Assembly (NCBI RefSeq): GCF_014656075.1
Contig: NZ_BNBS01000038.1
Location: 1-64,000 of the forward strand
Direction of reading: 5' to 3'
Source of the DNA: Streptomyces hydrogenans
GTDB lineage: Bacteria > Actinomycetota > Actinomycetes > Streptomycetales > Streptomycetaceae
DNA: 64,000 nucleotides
The translations under genes were made by a program, and so were the position numbers. Under the pieces are notes generated by a model. That model searched no databases. It had not been told where the DNA came from and saw nothing but the letters and a program-made list of their open reading frames with translations. Of this stretch, positions 11,489 through 19,307 are shown piece by piece. Within the stretch, counting starts at the first letter, position 1. Every line of letters begins with the position of its first letter.

Positions 11489-12049
11489 GTGGAGGCGCTG
11501 AATGCCGACGTCATCAGGGCCGCGGTGCCCTCCCCGCCGATCTCCGGCGGTGCTGTGGCCGACCGGATCGCCGACGTGCTCGGCACCCCGAACCAGACTC
11601 TTCACGGCGATCCGGTGAACGTGACGGCGTTCGTGGTGCGGCGGTTCGTCGACCGCGGCCTCCCGGTCGGCCTGAGCGCGAACCCGGACGAGACGCTGCA
11701 CCATCCCGACCAGGTCGCGGAGGTCTGCCGCCGCAAGGACCTGGCGGAACTGATCGCCGCCGATACCCCGCTCGGTCCGGAGCAGGCCACCGCCCGCCTT
11801 CGACTCCGCCGTACCGACTTCGACCACATGGTCCGGCTCGGCTGGGTGCGCTTCCCCGCAGGCGATGAGGTCCGCTTCGGTACCAGCCGGGCCGGAGCCG
11901 TCGACGTCGCGCCCTACACCACGGCATCCGTCCACACAGTGCCCGCCGAACACCCCGAGGTCGACTGGGAGCAGCTGCGCACGGTGGAGAAGAGCCGGCG
12001 CTCTCCGCTCGCAGCGCTGCGCCCGGAGGCGACGCCCCTACCGGCGTAA
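11489..12049 (+). CDS. Hypothetical protein, ~186 aa, probably 5'-truncated
   Basis: Reads MEALNADVIRAAVPSPPIS from a GTG at 11489 with no clear ribosome site. Upstream, another frame reads WARAAVE directly into the same sequence, suggesting that an earlier N-terminus was lost or frameshifted. The middle (QVAEVCRRKDLAELIA, RLRRTDFDHMVRLGWV) resembles a helix-turn-helix of the kind found in actinobacterial regulators. Codon use is typical of a real gene. It converges with the frameshifted gene at 12131. Confidence 0.55.
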   Translation: MEALNADVIRAAVPSPPISGGAVADRIADVLGTPNQTLHGDPVNVTAFVVRRFVDRGLPVGLSANPDETLHHPDQVAEVCRRKDLAELIAADTPLGPEQATARLRLRRTDFDHMVRLGWVRFPAGDEVRFGTSRAGAVDVAPYTTASVHTVPAEHPEVDWEQLRTVEKSRRSPLAALRPEATPLPA

Positions 12050-12130
12050 GCCTGGGTCCCTGCGCCCGCCCGCGTCCCCCACCGTCCGGAAGGGCGGCGC
12101 GGGACACGGGCGTTCTTTCTCGCGTGCCGC

Positions 12131-12597
12131 TCACTCGTGCCCGGCCGCCGGCTCCCACAGGGGGCGGGTGCATCCGGTCCCGCCGCAGTGAAGCACCGGC
12201 CGCCGCCCGGCGTACTGCGGGCACCGATGGTGCCAGCGGCGTGGCGGAAGAGCCGGGTGAGGCCCACCGCGTGCGCCTCGTGGACTGGGAGCTCCTGCCG
12301 TCTGCCGAGCGTGACCTCCAGCGCGACACCGGGCCCGGTGAAGTGGGCGTGGGGGAGGTCACCGGTCATCGCGCGGAGCATGTCGTTCACCTCGTGCATC
12401 GTCTCCACGCCGGTCAGCTGCACCCGGGCCGCAAGGATGGCGTCGGCGGCCACGGTGAAGGACAGCAGCCCGGCCGGGCGGGCGAGCGGCCCGACGCGGC
12501 CCACGGGGTCGGGGTGGGTGTGGTGGAGCTGGGCCAGGGCGTGCCACAGGTCGCCCGGCAGATCCTGGGTTGCGGTCTCTTCTCGGCTGCGTCTCAT
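12131..12597 (-). pseudogene. Frameshifted paralogue of the 10085-10549 gene (copy 2)
   Basis: Begins MRRSREETATQDLPGDLWH and follows copy 1 closely until ~12190. One C is missing there (TTCAC where copy 1 has TTCCAC), shifting the last ~23 codons. Restoring the base gives CFHCGGTGCTRPLWEPAAG and a stop at 12131, matching the copy 1 end. It is a single-base decay or a sequencing error. Confidence 0.65.
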
Positions 12598-12745
12598 ACA
12601 GCCCTGTGTAGGGCCTCCTCGGGCCAGTGAGCGCCGGGTAGGCCCGCCCGTCCCGCGCGGTGGCACGCGGACTTCGGTGTCCGTTCCACCCACCGGGCCG
12701 GGCGCCATGCAGCCCGCCCCACAGCGAGGGCGGGCTTGGCGCCGC

Positions 12746-13002
12746 CTACTCCGGGCCAGGGTCGCACAGGGGGTTCTCGTGACCGCAGTCCCAGCAGCCC
12801 ACGGTCTCGGGAAGTTCTCGAACCGTATGCCGGGGACGCCGAAGGAGCCGTCGATGGGGAAGCCTCCGCAACTCTGGCACGGTGTGGCGCGAAAGGGCTT
12901 GTTACAGCGCAAGCAGGTGCCTCCCGCGCTGGTCCGGTCGAGGCGGGTAACTCGGGTATCTGCGCTACCGCAGCGCACGCAGAACGCTTCCTGGGCCGTC
13001 AT
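12746..13002 (-). pseudogene. Zinc-ribbon protein, ~85 aa, with one frameshift
   Basis: Reads MTAQEAFCVRCGSADTR and TCLRCNKPFRATPCQSCGG, then ...FENFP. A one-base deletion in a C-run near 12820 shifts the frame; the other frame gives ETVGCWDCGHENPLCDPGPE-stop. Restored, the protein has four CxxC knuckles, a double zinc ribbon. It sits only in the second copy of the duplicated module, between the paralogue and its hairpin. The intact downstream cysteines make a sequencing error plausible. Confidence 0.6.
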
Positions 13003-13148
13003 GGTTCCGGTGTACCTCAGGTTCGCGACATCGGTCCCCCTGCTCCGCGCCAGCGGCACATCCACCATGCAGGAGTCCCGAAACGGCGCAGCCCCCTGGT
13101 GCTCGTCACCCCGACTCGCCCGCCCCCGCGCCGTGAGAAAAAAGAAGA

Positions 13149-13178
13149 ACACCTCCCCTGCCCCCACAGGGGAGGTGT
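13149..13178. terminator. Hairpin, 12-bp stem (copy 2)
   Basis: Arms 13149-13160 and 13167-13178 pair perfectly around CCCCCA. This is the diverged copy of the hairpin at 10681-10711, and the same downstream block (beginning ctgacccacggcc) follows both. Confidence 0.5.
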
Positions 13179-13243
13179 CGGCGGCCAGATCGACTGACCC
13201 ACGGCCCCTGGCCTGCGCAGACGCGGGGCCGACTCGGTGAGGC

Positions 13244-13322
13244 GTGCAACCGATGGCGCAACCTACCGCGCAACTGGTGACGCAACCGGTGGCGCAACCT
13301 ACTGCGCAACCGGTGGCGCAAC
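13244..13322. repeat. Seven 12-bp direct repeats (core GCGCAAC)
   Basis: The core GCGCAAC or a one-base variant begins at 13244, 13256, 13268, 13280, 13292, 13304 and 13316, an exact 12-bp period. The equivalent place in the first module (~10778-10800) has only about two units, so the array has expanded here. On the minus strand it would encode a CATGCAVG-type repeat, but there is no reason to believe it is translated. Iteron or protein-binding array are possibilities. Confidence 0.8.
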
Positions 13323-13477
13323 CTAAGCCGTACGCGCACCAGGTGCCCGGGTCAGTACCCGGGCGCGGCAAGGCCGGCCCTTTGCGTCAGACGCTGTGGT
13401 GAGTGACCCAAGCAATGACCCTCGCAGGTCACAGCGGTGCGGGCAGGGCGGGGCGTGGCCGGTGGCGAAGGGGATCG

Positions 13478-14950
13478 TCAGGGTCGTCGGCGGAGCCAGC
13501 CGCGGCCCCTCTTCGCCTCGGGGCCGTCCTGCGGCTCCGGCGGCGCGGCGGCCTCGAGGCGGGCGGCTTCGGCGGCGGCCTCCTGGCGGGCGACGTCGTC
13601 GACGCGGCACGGGCCGCATGCCGACCTGTCCCCGGCCTTGACGGCGGTCCGGTGCACGGTGTTCTCCTCCCAGCGCTCGTCGCTGAACTTCCGCCCGCAC
13701 CGCCGGCACACCGGCCGCTGCGCCTCCCGTTCAGCGGCCCGGCGCCGCTTGTCATCCGCGTCCGCGCGGGCTTCCTGTGCGCGGTAGAGGGTGTGGCCGT
13801 CGGGGTTGTCGAGCGCGTCCGTCAGCGTCTGCTCCCCGGTCCGTCCCAGGCGCCGCCACACTGCCGCACCGGCGCCGTGTTCCTGGAGCTGTTCCAGGGT
13901 GGTGACGACGACGGGCACCGCCTGGCGGTAGTCCCGCGCGGTGATGGCCTTCTCGTAGAGGGAGTCGTACCGGCGCGGCGCCCAGTAGCGGCCGGCCTCC
14001 TCCAGCACGGCGACCGTGTGGGCGACCTTGGTCTCGGTAGTGTCGGCGAACACGAACGCGAGGGGGGCCAGGCCCTCGCGGCCGGTCGGCGGGTAGACGC
14101 GGCGCCACAGCCGCTGCTCGTGGTCGACGCGCTCGATCGCGTCCGGCCGGGAGCGGACCAGGTCCACGGTGCGCTTGTCCGCGTCCTTCGCCAGCTGCCG
14201 TCCCCACTCCCAGTACCGGCGCAGCTTGGTCACCAGGTCGTGCGCGTCTTCGGAGCGGCGGTCGACCTCCACCAGGAGTACGGGCACCCCGGCCTGTGGC
14301 GCCCGCACCACCAGGTCCGCCCGCTGCACGTAGCCGTCGGCGAGCCGGTGCCCGATCTCGGTCTGGAAGCCGAGCCGGTGGCCGATCCCGGCTTGGTGGA
14401 GTTCGGCGGCCGTCGAGGTGACCGCCGCGGCGTGCTCGCCGTAGCCGGTGCCCAGCAGCTTCCCCGTGACCGGGTCGTACTTCTTCTCCCGCAGTGCCGA
14501 AACCCGTATGCCCTTCGGCTCCAGCAGGAGCTTCGCCTCGTCGTGTCCGCGCTTGGTCAGCACCCACACCTGCCGCTGGTCTCCCCGGACCGTCTCGATC
14601 CGCACCAGGTGGTGGTCCTCCAGGTCCAGGAGGTTGTCCCGCGTGAGCTTGTCGTGCTGGTTGCCCGGGCGGGTCAGCTTCCAGAGCTGGTCGGGCGTAG
14701 CCCGCTGGAAGATCCCGAGAGCCTGCAGGAGCTCCCGGCGCCGGGGCTCGGTCGAGTTCTTCCGGTGAGTAGGACGCCTTGCTACATCTACATGAGGGAT
14801 GTCGGCGCTGCGACGACCCCCTGTCCGCCGGGCCTGACCTGCGGAAACGTCTGGTCGCCGAGCGCGAGGCGCGGAGGGGGTGATGGAGGGGTCCACGGAG
14901 GGGGCCTGTCCGGCCGGGTCAAAGGGCTGCTCGGGCTCGGTGCTCGCCAC
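13478..14950 (-). CDS. Replication-relaxation family protein
   Basis: 490 aa from the GTG at 14950, preceded at 7 bp by AGGAG; a GTG at 14992 has no properly spaced site. An N-terminal winged helix (ELLQALGIFQRATPDQLWKLT; LEDHHLVRIETV; WVLTKRG) is followed by a domain with ADLVVRAPQ and LLVEVDRRSEDAHDLV, nuclease-like in layout. A C-terminal CRRCGRKFSDERWEEN...CGPC zinc knuckle follows. This matches the Replic_Relax family (PF13814) carried by actinobacterial conjugative elements. It lies 1.7 kb from the relaxase operon on the same strand. Confidence 0.8.
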   Translation of the reverse strand: MASTEPEQPFDPAGQAPSVDPSITPSAPRARRPDVSAGQARRTGGRRSADIPHVDVARRPTHRKNSTEPRRRELLQALGIFQRATPDQLWKLTRPGNQHDKLTRDNLLDLEDHHLVRIETVRGDQRQVWVLTKRGHDEAKLLLEPKGIRVSALREKKYDPVTGKLLGTGYGEHAAAVTSTAAELHQAGIGHRLGFQTEIGHRLADGYVQRADLVVRAPQAGVPVLLVEVDRRSEDAHDLVTKLRRYWEWGRQLAKDADKRTVDLVRSRPDAIERVDHEQRLWRRVYPPTGREGLAPLAFVFADTTETKVAHTVAVLEEAGRYWAPRRYDSLYEKAITARDYRQAVPVVVTTLEQLQEHGAGAAVWRRLGRTGEQTLTDALDNPDGHTLYRAQEARADADDKRRRAAEREAQRPVCRRCGRKFSDERWEENTVHRTAVKAGDRSACGPCRVDDVARQEAAAEAARLEAAAPPEPQDGPEAKRGRGWLRRRP

Positions 14951-15189
14951 AGGATGCTCCTGGAGGTGGGGCGGGCCTGTCCCGCCATTCACCTTCTACA
15001 GGTGCGGTTTTCGGGCTCGGTGTGACGGCGGGTTCAAAGAACCCCTCCGCCGTGACCGCATCGTGATCAGTCCCGGAGAGGAGAGTTCTCCTCCGTCGGC
15101 GGCCGGACTCTGTCCACAGGCCCGCAGCCCGAGCATCGGGTTCGAGGCCGCCGCGATCAGCGGGGCGGCCCGTATGTGAGGAGCTGTCC

Positions 15190-15684
15190 GTGATCATGAT
15201 TCAGAACCCGCCTCTGTCCCAGGTTCCCGGCGTGCCGCTCGTTCCGCTGACACCGGAGGTGGCAATCAGCGCCTTTGGGTACCTCCGGGCCGTTCAGGCT
15301 GGCGATACCGAGGCGGCTGCCGAGTTCGCCGACGCCCATCCGCAGATGCCCTCGATGCTCGTCAACGTCGCCGAGCGGATCATCGTCCCGGTCACCGCCC
15401 TGTGCGGTCTCGACCCGGACCCGTGCGACGACTCTTTCGCCCTGGAGGCCGTCGGGCGGGTCTTCGTGGCCACCCTGCGCAACTGGTCGAGGCAGGCCGG
15501 GCCGTGCACTGCGGAAGGCATCGCCCGCGCAGTCATCGACTTCGTCGCGCACATCCTCACCAACGAAGACCGTGAGGACGTCTCCGACGCCCTGTACGAA
15601 CTGGAGGTCGTCGGCGTGGGCCAGGCCCTTGAGGCGCATCCCGCACCGAGCGGGGCGCACCCGACGCACCACACCACCGCGTAG
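15190..15684 (+). CDS. Hypothetical protein, 164 aa
   Basis: AGGAG lies 6 bp before the GTG at 15190; an ATG follows two codons later. Helical, acidic and without cysteine motifs: EVAISAFGYLRAVQAGDTEAA, then FALEAVGRVFVATLRNW. No family recognised. It is the only plus-strand gene in the mobilisation block and runs towards the repeat-rich region. Confidence 0.65.
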   Translation: MIMIQNPPLSQVPGVPLVPLTPEVAISAFGYLRAVQAGDTEAAAEFADAHPQMPSMLVNVAERIIVPVTALCGLDPDPCDDSFALEAVGRVFVATLRNWSRQAGPCTAEGIARAVIDFVAHILTNEDREDVSDALYELEVVGVGQALEAHPAPSGAHPTHHTTA

Positions 15685-16278
15685 CCGTACCTCCAGGACG
15701 GCAGTGGTGCGGTGCGGCGCGCATCCTCGGCGCTCCACCATGGTGCGCTCCACCGGCACCACTGCACCGCGCCGCACCGCTCCACCGGCACCACCGCACC
15801 GCGCCGGGGCGCGCCACGGCTGAACGGGCTCCCCTATCACACACCCCCTTGACCGCGACCTGATCGCGAGCCGAAACGGCCGATGTCAAGGGAAGACGTC
15901 GTGGTAGCAGAGCTGGACAAGGGGGGTGTAGCGGAGCCGGACAAGGGGGTCACGCGCGTCCGGCCGCACCCGGACAAGGGGTCGGCCGGCGGCAAACGCA
16001 CCGGTGCGGTGCGGAGCATCAGGTGCGGCGCACCGGCGCGCGAGGGTGCGGGGCATCGTCGGAGTGGTGCGGTGCCGGACGCGGTGGCGCACCATCACGG
16101 TGCGCACCACGGTGGAGTCCATCGTCGTCCGGCGCACCGGAGTGGGATCCACTCGGTGGACTCCACCGGGTGGATCCCATCGGTGAAGGCCACTGAGTGG
16201 AGCCCACCCGATGTTCTGCATCCGGTGGCGATGCGCGACATCGGGTGGACTCCACTCAGTGGACGGTGCCCGGCACCG
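15685..16278. repeat. Repeat- and palindrome-rich non-coding region, candidate oriT
   Basis: About 590 bp with no credible gene. It holds a ~30-bp repeat of CTCCACCGGCACCA-type sequence (15745-15810) and GGACAAGGGG at 15915, 15939 and 15972. Nested palindromes follow: a TCCACTCGGTGGA at 16148-16160, CCACTGAGTGG at 16190-16200, TCCACTCAGTGGA at 16251-16263, and a 10-bp inverted repeat pairing 16204-16213 with 16239-16248. The region abuts the 3' end of the relaxase/accessory operon, a usual place for an origin of transfer. The oriT assignment is inference; a replication or partition site is the alternative. Confidence 0.5.
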
Positions 16279-16626
16279 TCACCACAGCCAGGCGTTGGAG
16301 TGCCGCACCCGGGACAGGGCGCGGGCATCGCGGCGCGCGGCCGCGTTGCCGATCCGGCTCTGCCGGGCGCGAGGCCGGCGCGAGTTCCTCGCGGCGAGGC
16401 GGCGCTTGGCGGCTTCCTGGAGTCGCTTCCGCTGCTCGCGCAGCTCCTTCTTCTTCGCCGCCTTCGACTTCGGCTTCCGCGGGCGCTTCCAGATCGGCTG
16501 CCATCCCACGGGCTCGTCGACGTCGGGCTCCTGGTCCTCGTCGAGCGCGGCGGCCATCTGCTCGCGGGCGGCGCGGGCGAGGGCGAGGGCTTCGTCGGGG
16601 TTGGGGCGTTCTTCCGGGGTGTTCAC
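16279..16626 (-). CDS. Small basic relaxase-accessory protein, 115 aa
   Basis: The GTG at 16626 overlaps the relaxase stop as GTGA, so the two are translationally coupled. The N-terminal half is acidic (EERPNPDEALALARAAREQ); the C-terminal half is very basic and coiled-coil-like (KPKSKAAKKKELREQRKRL). Small basic proteins next to relaxases often bind oriT DNA, and the palindrome-rich region lies immediately downstream. That role is inferred. Confidence 0.65.
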   Translation of the reverse strand: MNTPEERPNPDEALALARAAREQMAAALDEDQEPDVDEPVGWQPIWKRPRKPKSKAAKKKELREQRKRLQEAAKRRLAARNSRRPRARQSRIGNAAARRDARALSRVRHSNAWLW

Positions 16627-18446
16627 CTGACTCCTCCTGTGGTTCGGCCCGGCGTGTGCTGGGTGCCGGGCTGCTGGGTGTACTGCGGCGGGGTCGTCGC
16701 CGGGGCGGGCTGCGGACGCGGGCCGTGAGCGGCTTCGCGCGCCCGCTGGCTGTCCTGGAGCGTGGCGGCCACCTTCGCGGCGGCGGCTTCGAGGGTCTGG
16801 CGGGTCTGCTCCACCGCGTCGACGCCGGTCTCCGGCTCCGGGAGGCGGCCGTCCTTCCGGCCGTCTCGGAAGGGCCGCGGATGCGACGACCTCGAGGCGG
16901 CGGGCACCGCGACGCTGTACGGGCGGGGGCGCGAGCCCAGGCGCTCGGCTCGCCGCGCGGCGCGGACCCGGGCGGCCAGGGCGCCGGCGGCGAGGCGGGC
17001 CCGCTCGTACGGCGGGGCGGTCCGCTTGCGGGTCAGCGGGCGCAGCACTGCCTGGTCCTCGGTGTCGCGTGGGTACAGGGCGCGCAGGTCGGCGGTCATC
17101 CTCCGGCCGTACCCGACGGGGCGGGTGTAGTCGTCGACGGCCGCCTGCACGATCCGTTCGTCCAGGCCGGGTTCGTGGGGTCGGCCGCGCAGTGTGTAGG
17201 AGAGGTGGCGGCGGGCTTCGGCGAGCAGGTGGTGGCGCGCGAACGCGCCGCGCATCACGTAGACCACGGCGACGGTGTCCACGGCCGCCAGGACGACGTC
17301 GACGACCGGCCGCACCCGCGCCCGCACCGCCGCGGCCGCCGCCCGCGCCCGCTCGGCAAGCCGGTAGACGGTGCAGGCACCGAACGCCCGGATCGCGGAG
17401 CCCCTCCATCGCGTCCGCAGCTCGGTCAGCGACAGCAGCTCCGTGCGCTTCGGCGGGCGGGTCTGGTCGGCGGCCTGGCACGCCAGCGCGTAGCCGGCCT
17501 TCTCCCCCGGCGGGTGCCCCTGCCGTTCTTCGTACTTGTCCATGAGAACGGGCAGCGCGTCCTCGATCTGCTGGCGCCGGGTCGACTGCCAGCCGATCAG
17601 CCGCCGGTCGATCCCCGTGATCTCCATGACAGGCCGACGGCCCGGGGTCACCTCGCGCGGCTCCCACACCCACCCGAGCCGCGCCGTCACCTCCTCCATG
17701 AACAGCAGGGTGTAGAGGGTGTCGGCCGCGACGACGTTGGCCATCAGAGAGTCCGCCGACAGGTTGCCCCACTCCCCGTCCGGCCGCCGGGCGCGGATCG
17801 AGACGACCGCGTGGTCGTGGAGCAGCGGCTTCGACTCGGCAGCGCGGGACTCGTAATGCCGGAACACCGCGACGACCAGCCCGTCCTTCACGGGCCGTCG
17901 GTGCTTGCCGCCGCTCCCCCACCGGATCTGCGCGACCGACTCCTCCAGCCACACCAGCGTCCTGTCCCGGGCGACGTCCTGGCACGACTCCAGCACGAGA
18001 CGGGTCTCATCGTCGGTGAGCGCCCACGCGATGTGGGCCGTCGACGGGGCCCGGAAGACCAGGTCCATCGCCAGCCACGGCGTGCGCTCCTTCGCCTTCT
18101 CCGTCTTCGGCGAGCGGTTGTGCTCGATGGGCCTGCCCAGCACGGTCGCCCGCCGGGCACGGGCCGGGCTCTTCCCCTGCGCCAGGAGCTCGCGCTCGAT
18201 CCGGTCGGCGTCCGGGTGCCGGCCCTCCCCCAGGAGCAGCTCGGCCTGCCGCTCGCTCACCACGTCCCCCGCCTTCAGGCCGAGCGCGGCCAGGCCCCGG
18301 CCCTTCCACACGCCGGGCGGGACACCGGCCTCGTCCTGGGCGGCGCGCAGCGGCGTCCCCGCCGCACGGTGGCCGTCGCCGACCATCACGCCACGGACCA
18401 GGTAGCGCACCCCGGCCCCGGGGCGGACCTCCGCTTTGCTGATCAT
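16623..18446 (-). CDS. MobF-family conjugative relaxase (TrwC/TraI relaxase domain)
   Basis: 607 aa from the ATG at 18446. The N-terminal ~300 residues form a TrwC-like relaxase domain: KAEVRPGAGVRYLVRG, VFRAPSTAHIAWAL, and the HUH-type segment LLHDHAVVSIRARR near residue 210, followed by NLSADSL. The C-terminal half is Arg/Ala-rich with no Walker motif, so it lacks the helicase part of full-length TraI. It would nick oriT and stay covalently bound to the transferred strand. Operon with the basic accessory gene at 16279. Confidence 0.85.
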   Translation of the reverse strand: MISKAEVRPGAGVRYLVRGVMVGDGHRAAGTPLRAAQDEAGVPPGVWKGRGLAALGLKAGDVVSERQAELLLGEGRHPDADRIERELLAQGKSPARARRATVLGRPIEHNRSPKTEKAKERTPWLAMDLVFRAPSTAHIAWALTDDETRLVLESCQDVARDRTLVWLEESVAQIRWGSGGKHRRPVKDGLVVAVFRHYESRAAESKPLLHDHAVVSIRARRPDGEWGNLSADSLMANVVAADTLYTLLFMEEVTARLGWVWEPREVTPGRRPVMEITGIDRRLIGWQSTRRQQIEDALPVLMDKYEERQGHPPGEKAGYALACQAADQTRPPKRTELLSLTELRTRWRGSAIRAFGACTVYRLAERARAAAAAVRARVRPVVDVVLAAVDTVAVVYVMRGAFARHHLLAEARRHLSYTLRGRPHEPGLDERIVQAAVDDYTRPVGYGRRMTADLRALYPRDTEDQAVLRPLTRKRTAPPYERARLAAGALAARVRAARRAERLGSRPRPYSVAVPAASRSSHPRPFRDGRKDGRLPEPETGVDAVEQTRQTLEAAAAKVAATLQDSQRAREAAHGPRPQPAPATTPPQYTQQPGTQHTPGRTTGGVR

Positions 18447-18604
18447 CGACCCATGGAACCCGCGTGCCGGCCTGCGGAGAAGCGTGATCCGGGGCTGGTC
18501 CCGCCGGGCGGGAGGGCATCACCAGATCTTTACCGGGGCGCCCGCCAGGCGGGCCGCGAGCCAGCCCGAGACGGTAAGCCACCGGTGTGTGCACAGTCCG
18601 CCGC

Positions 18605-18802
18605 ATGACTAACGAACTGCTCCACGGAGACCTCTGCCCGCTGTGCGGCCGCCCCCTCACACTGCGCCCGACCGTCGTTGTCCGCTCTCACGTGCCGTAC
18701 CCCACCCGAACCGACTACCTGCCCCACTGCCGCTACTGCGCCAACAACATGTTCCGCGCGCAGGAGTGGAACGACCTGATGAACGACCGCTACGGCCTCT
18801 GA
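18605..18802 (+). CDS. Small zinc-finger protein, 65 aa
   Basis: Starts MTNELLHGDLCPLCGRP and has a second knuckle, HCRYCANNM; two CxxC pairs 33 residues apart imply one bound zinc. Its last ~15 residues (RAQEWNDLMNDRYGL) reappear in diverged form at 22980-23026, the edge of the direct repeat. Function unknown. Confidence 0.65.
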   Translation: MTNELLHGDLCPLCGRPLTLRPTVVVRSHVPYPTRTDYLPHCRYCANNMFRAQEWNDLMNDRYGL

Positions 18803-19150
18803 CCGGGTCCGTGCGAATGCTGCGCCACGACCTCACGAGCCCCAACAAGCGACAACAACAGACTCCGTTCCACCAGCAGAGAGCTACGTAGCGCGCCCCC
18901 GCTCAACGGCGGGAGACGCCCCGACCCGGACCACGTCACCGACTCCCTCGCCCCCGGGTGAGGCCCCGCCCCCGGCCACCGGCCGGGGGCTTCGTGCTTC
19001 CTGGAGGAGACCGTGCCGACGTACGAGGCCCTGCCCCGCTTCACCACCGACCTGGACCGCCTCACCCCCGCCCAGCGCCGCCGCTTCCGCCAGGCCGTCA
19101 ACGCCTTCGTCGACGACCTACTCACCGGCCGCGGCCGCTTCCGCACCGGC
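18770..19150 (+). repeat. Left copy of a ~380-bp diverged direct repeat
   Basis: Homologous, about 80% by eye, to 22990-23350. It includes the 3' end of a zinc-finger gene, a non-coding spacer containing GAGCCCCAACAA, and the 5' part of a small gene starting MPTYEALPR. The two copies bracket the kinase pair and the HbpS-like remnant. Confidence 0.75.
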
Positions 19151-19165
19151 CGCCGCGCTCGCTGA
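19013..19165 (+). pseudogene. Truncated copy of the ParE-like small gene
   Basis: From the GTG at 19013 (GGAGGAGA upstream) it reads MPTYEALPRFTTDLDRLTPA like the intact gene at 23238. It diverges after VDDLLTG and stops after 50 residues, losing the part that holds the conserved VIWRRIG segment in the full copy. Confidence 0.6.
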
Positions 19166-19240
19166 CGCCCTCCGCGCGCACGGCCCAGTGCGGACGCACT
19201 GAACGCGTCGAGGGCGCCCCGTCGGCTCACCCCCTCCATG

Positions 19241-19261
19241 AACTAGGATCTTGTTCTAGTT
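19241..19261. promoter_or_regulatory. Inverted repeat upstream of the kinase operon
   Basis: AACTAG and CTAGTT frame a 9-base centre, about 50 bp before the ATG at 19308. It loosely resembles TetR-family operators of the KstR type (AGAAC...GTTCT), but only one half-site fits well. An operator or promoter element is inferred. Confidence 0.35.
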
Positions 19262-19307
19262 CTGGGAGACCCCTCTTCCGGAAGGTTCCTCGGGGGAGGC
19301 GGCGGCG

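Noticed and set aside
13244-13322. CRISPR array
   Set aside because: Repeats are contiguous 12-mers with no spacers and no cas genes.
11914-13371. 485-aa minus-strand frame joining the zinc-ribbon gene and the copy 2 gene
   Set aside because: Apparent fusion arises from two frameshifts; separate genes with their own starts and ends fit better.
16197-18608. 803-aa plus-strand frame opposite the relaxase
   Set aside because: Shadow of the relaxase gene; Arg/Pro/Gly-rich and without domains.
19241-19261. KstR-type steroid operator
   Set aside because: Only one half-site resembles the consensus and no steroid genes are nearby; listed only as an inverted repeat.
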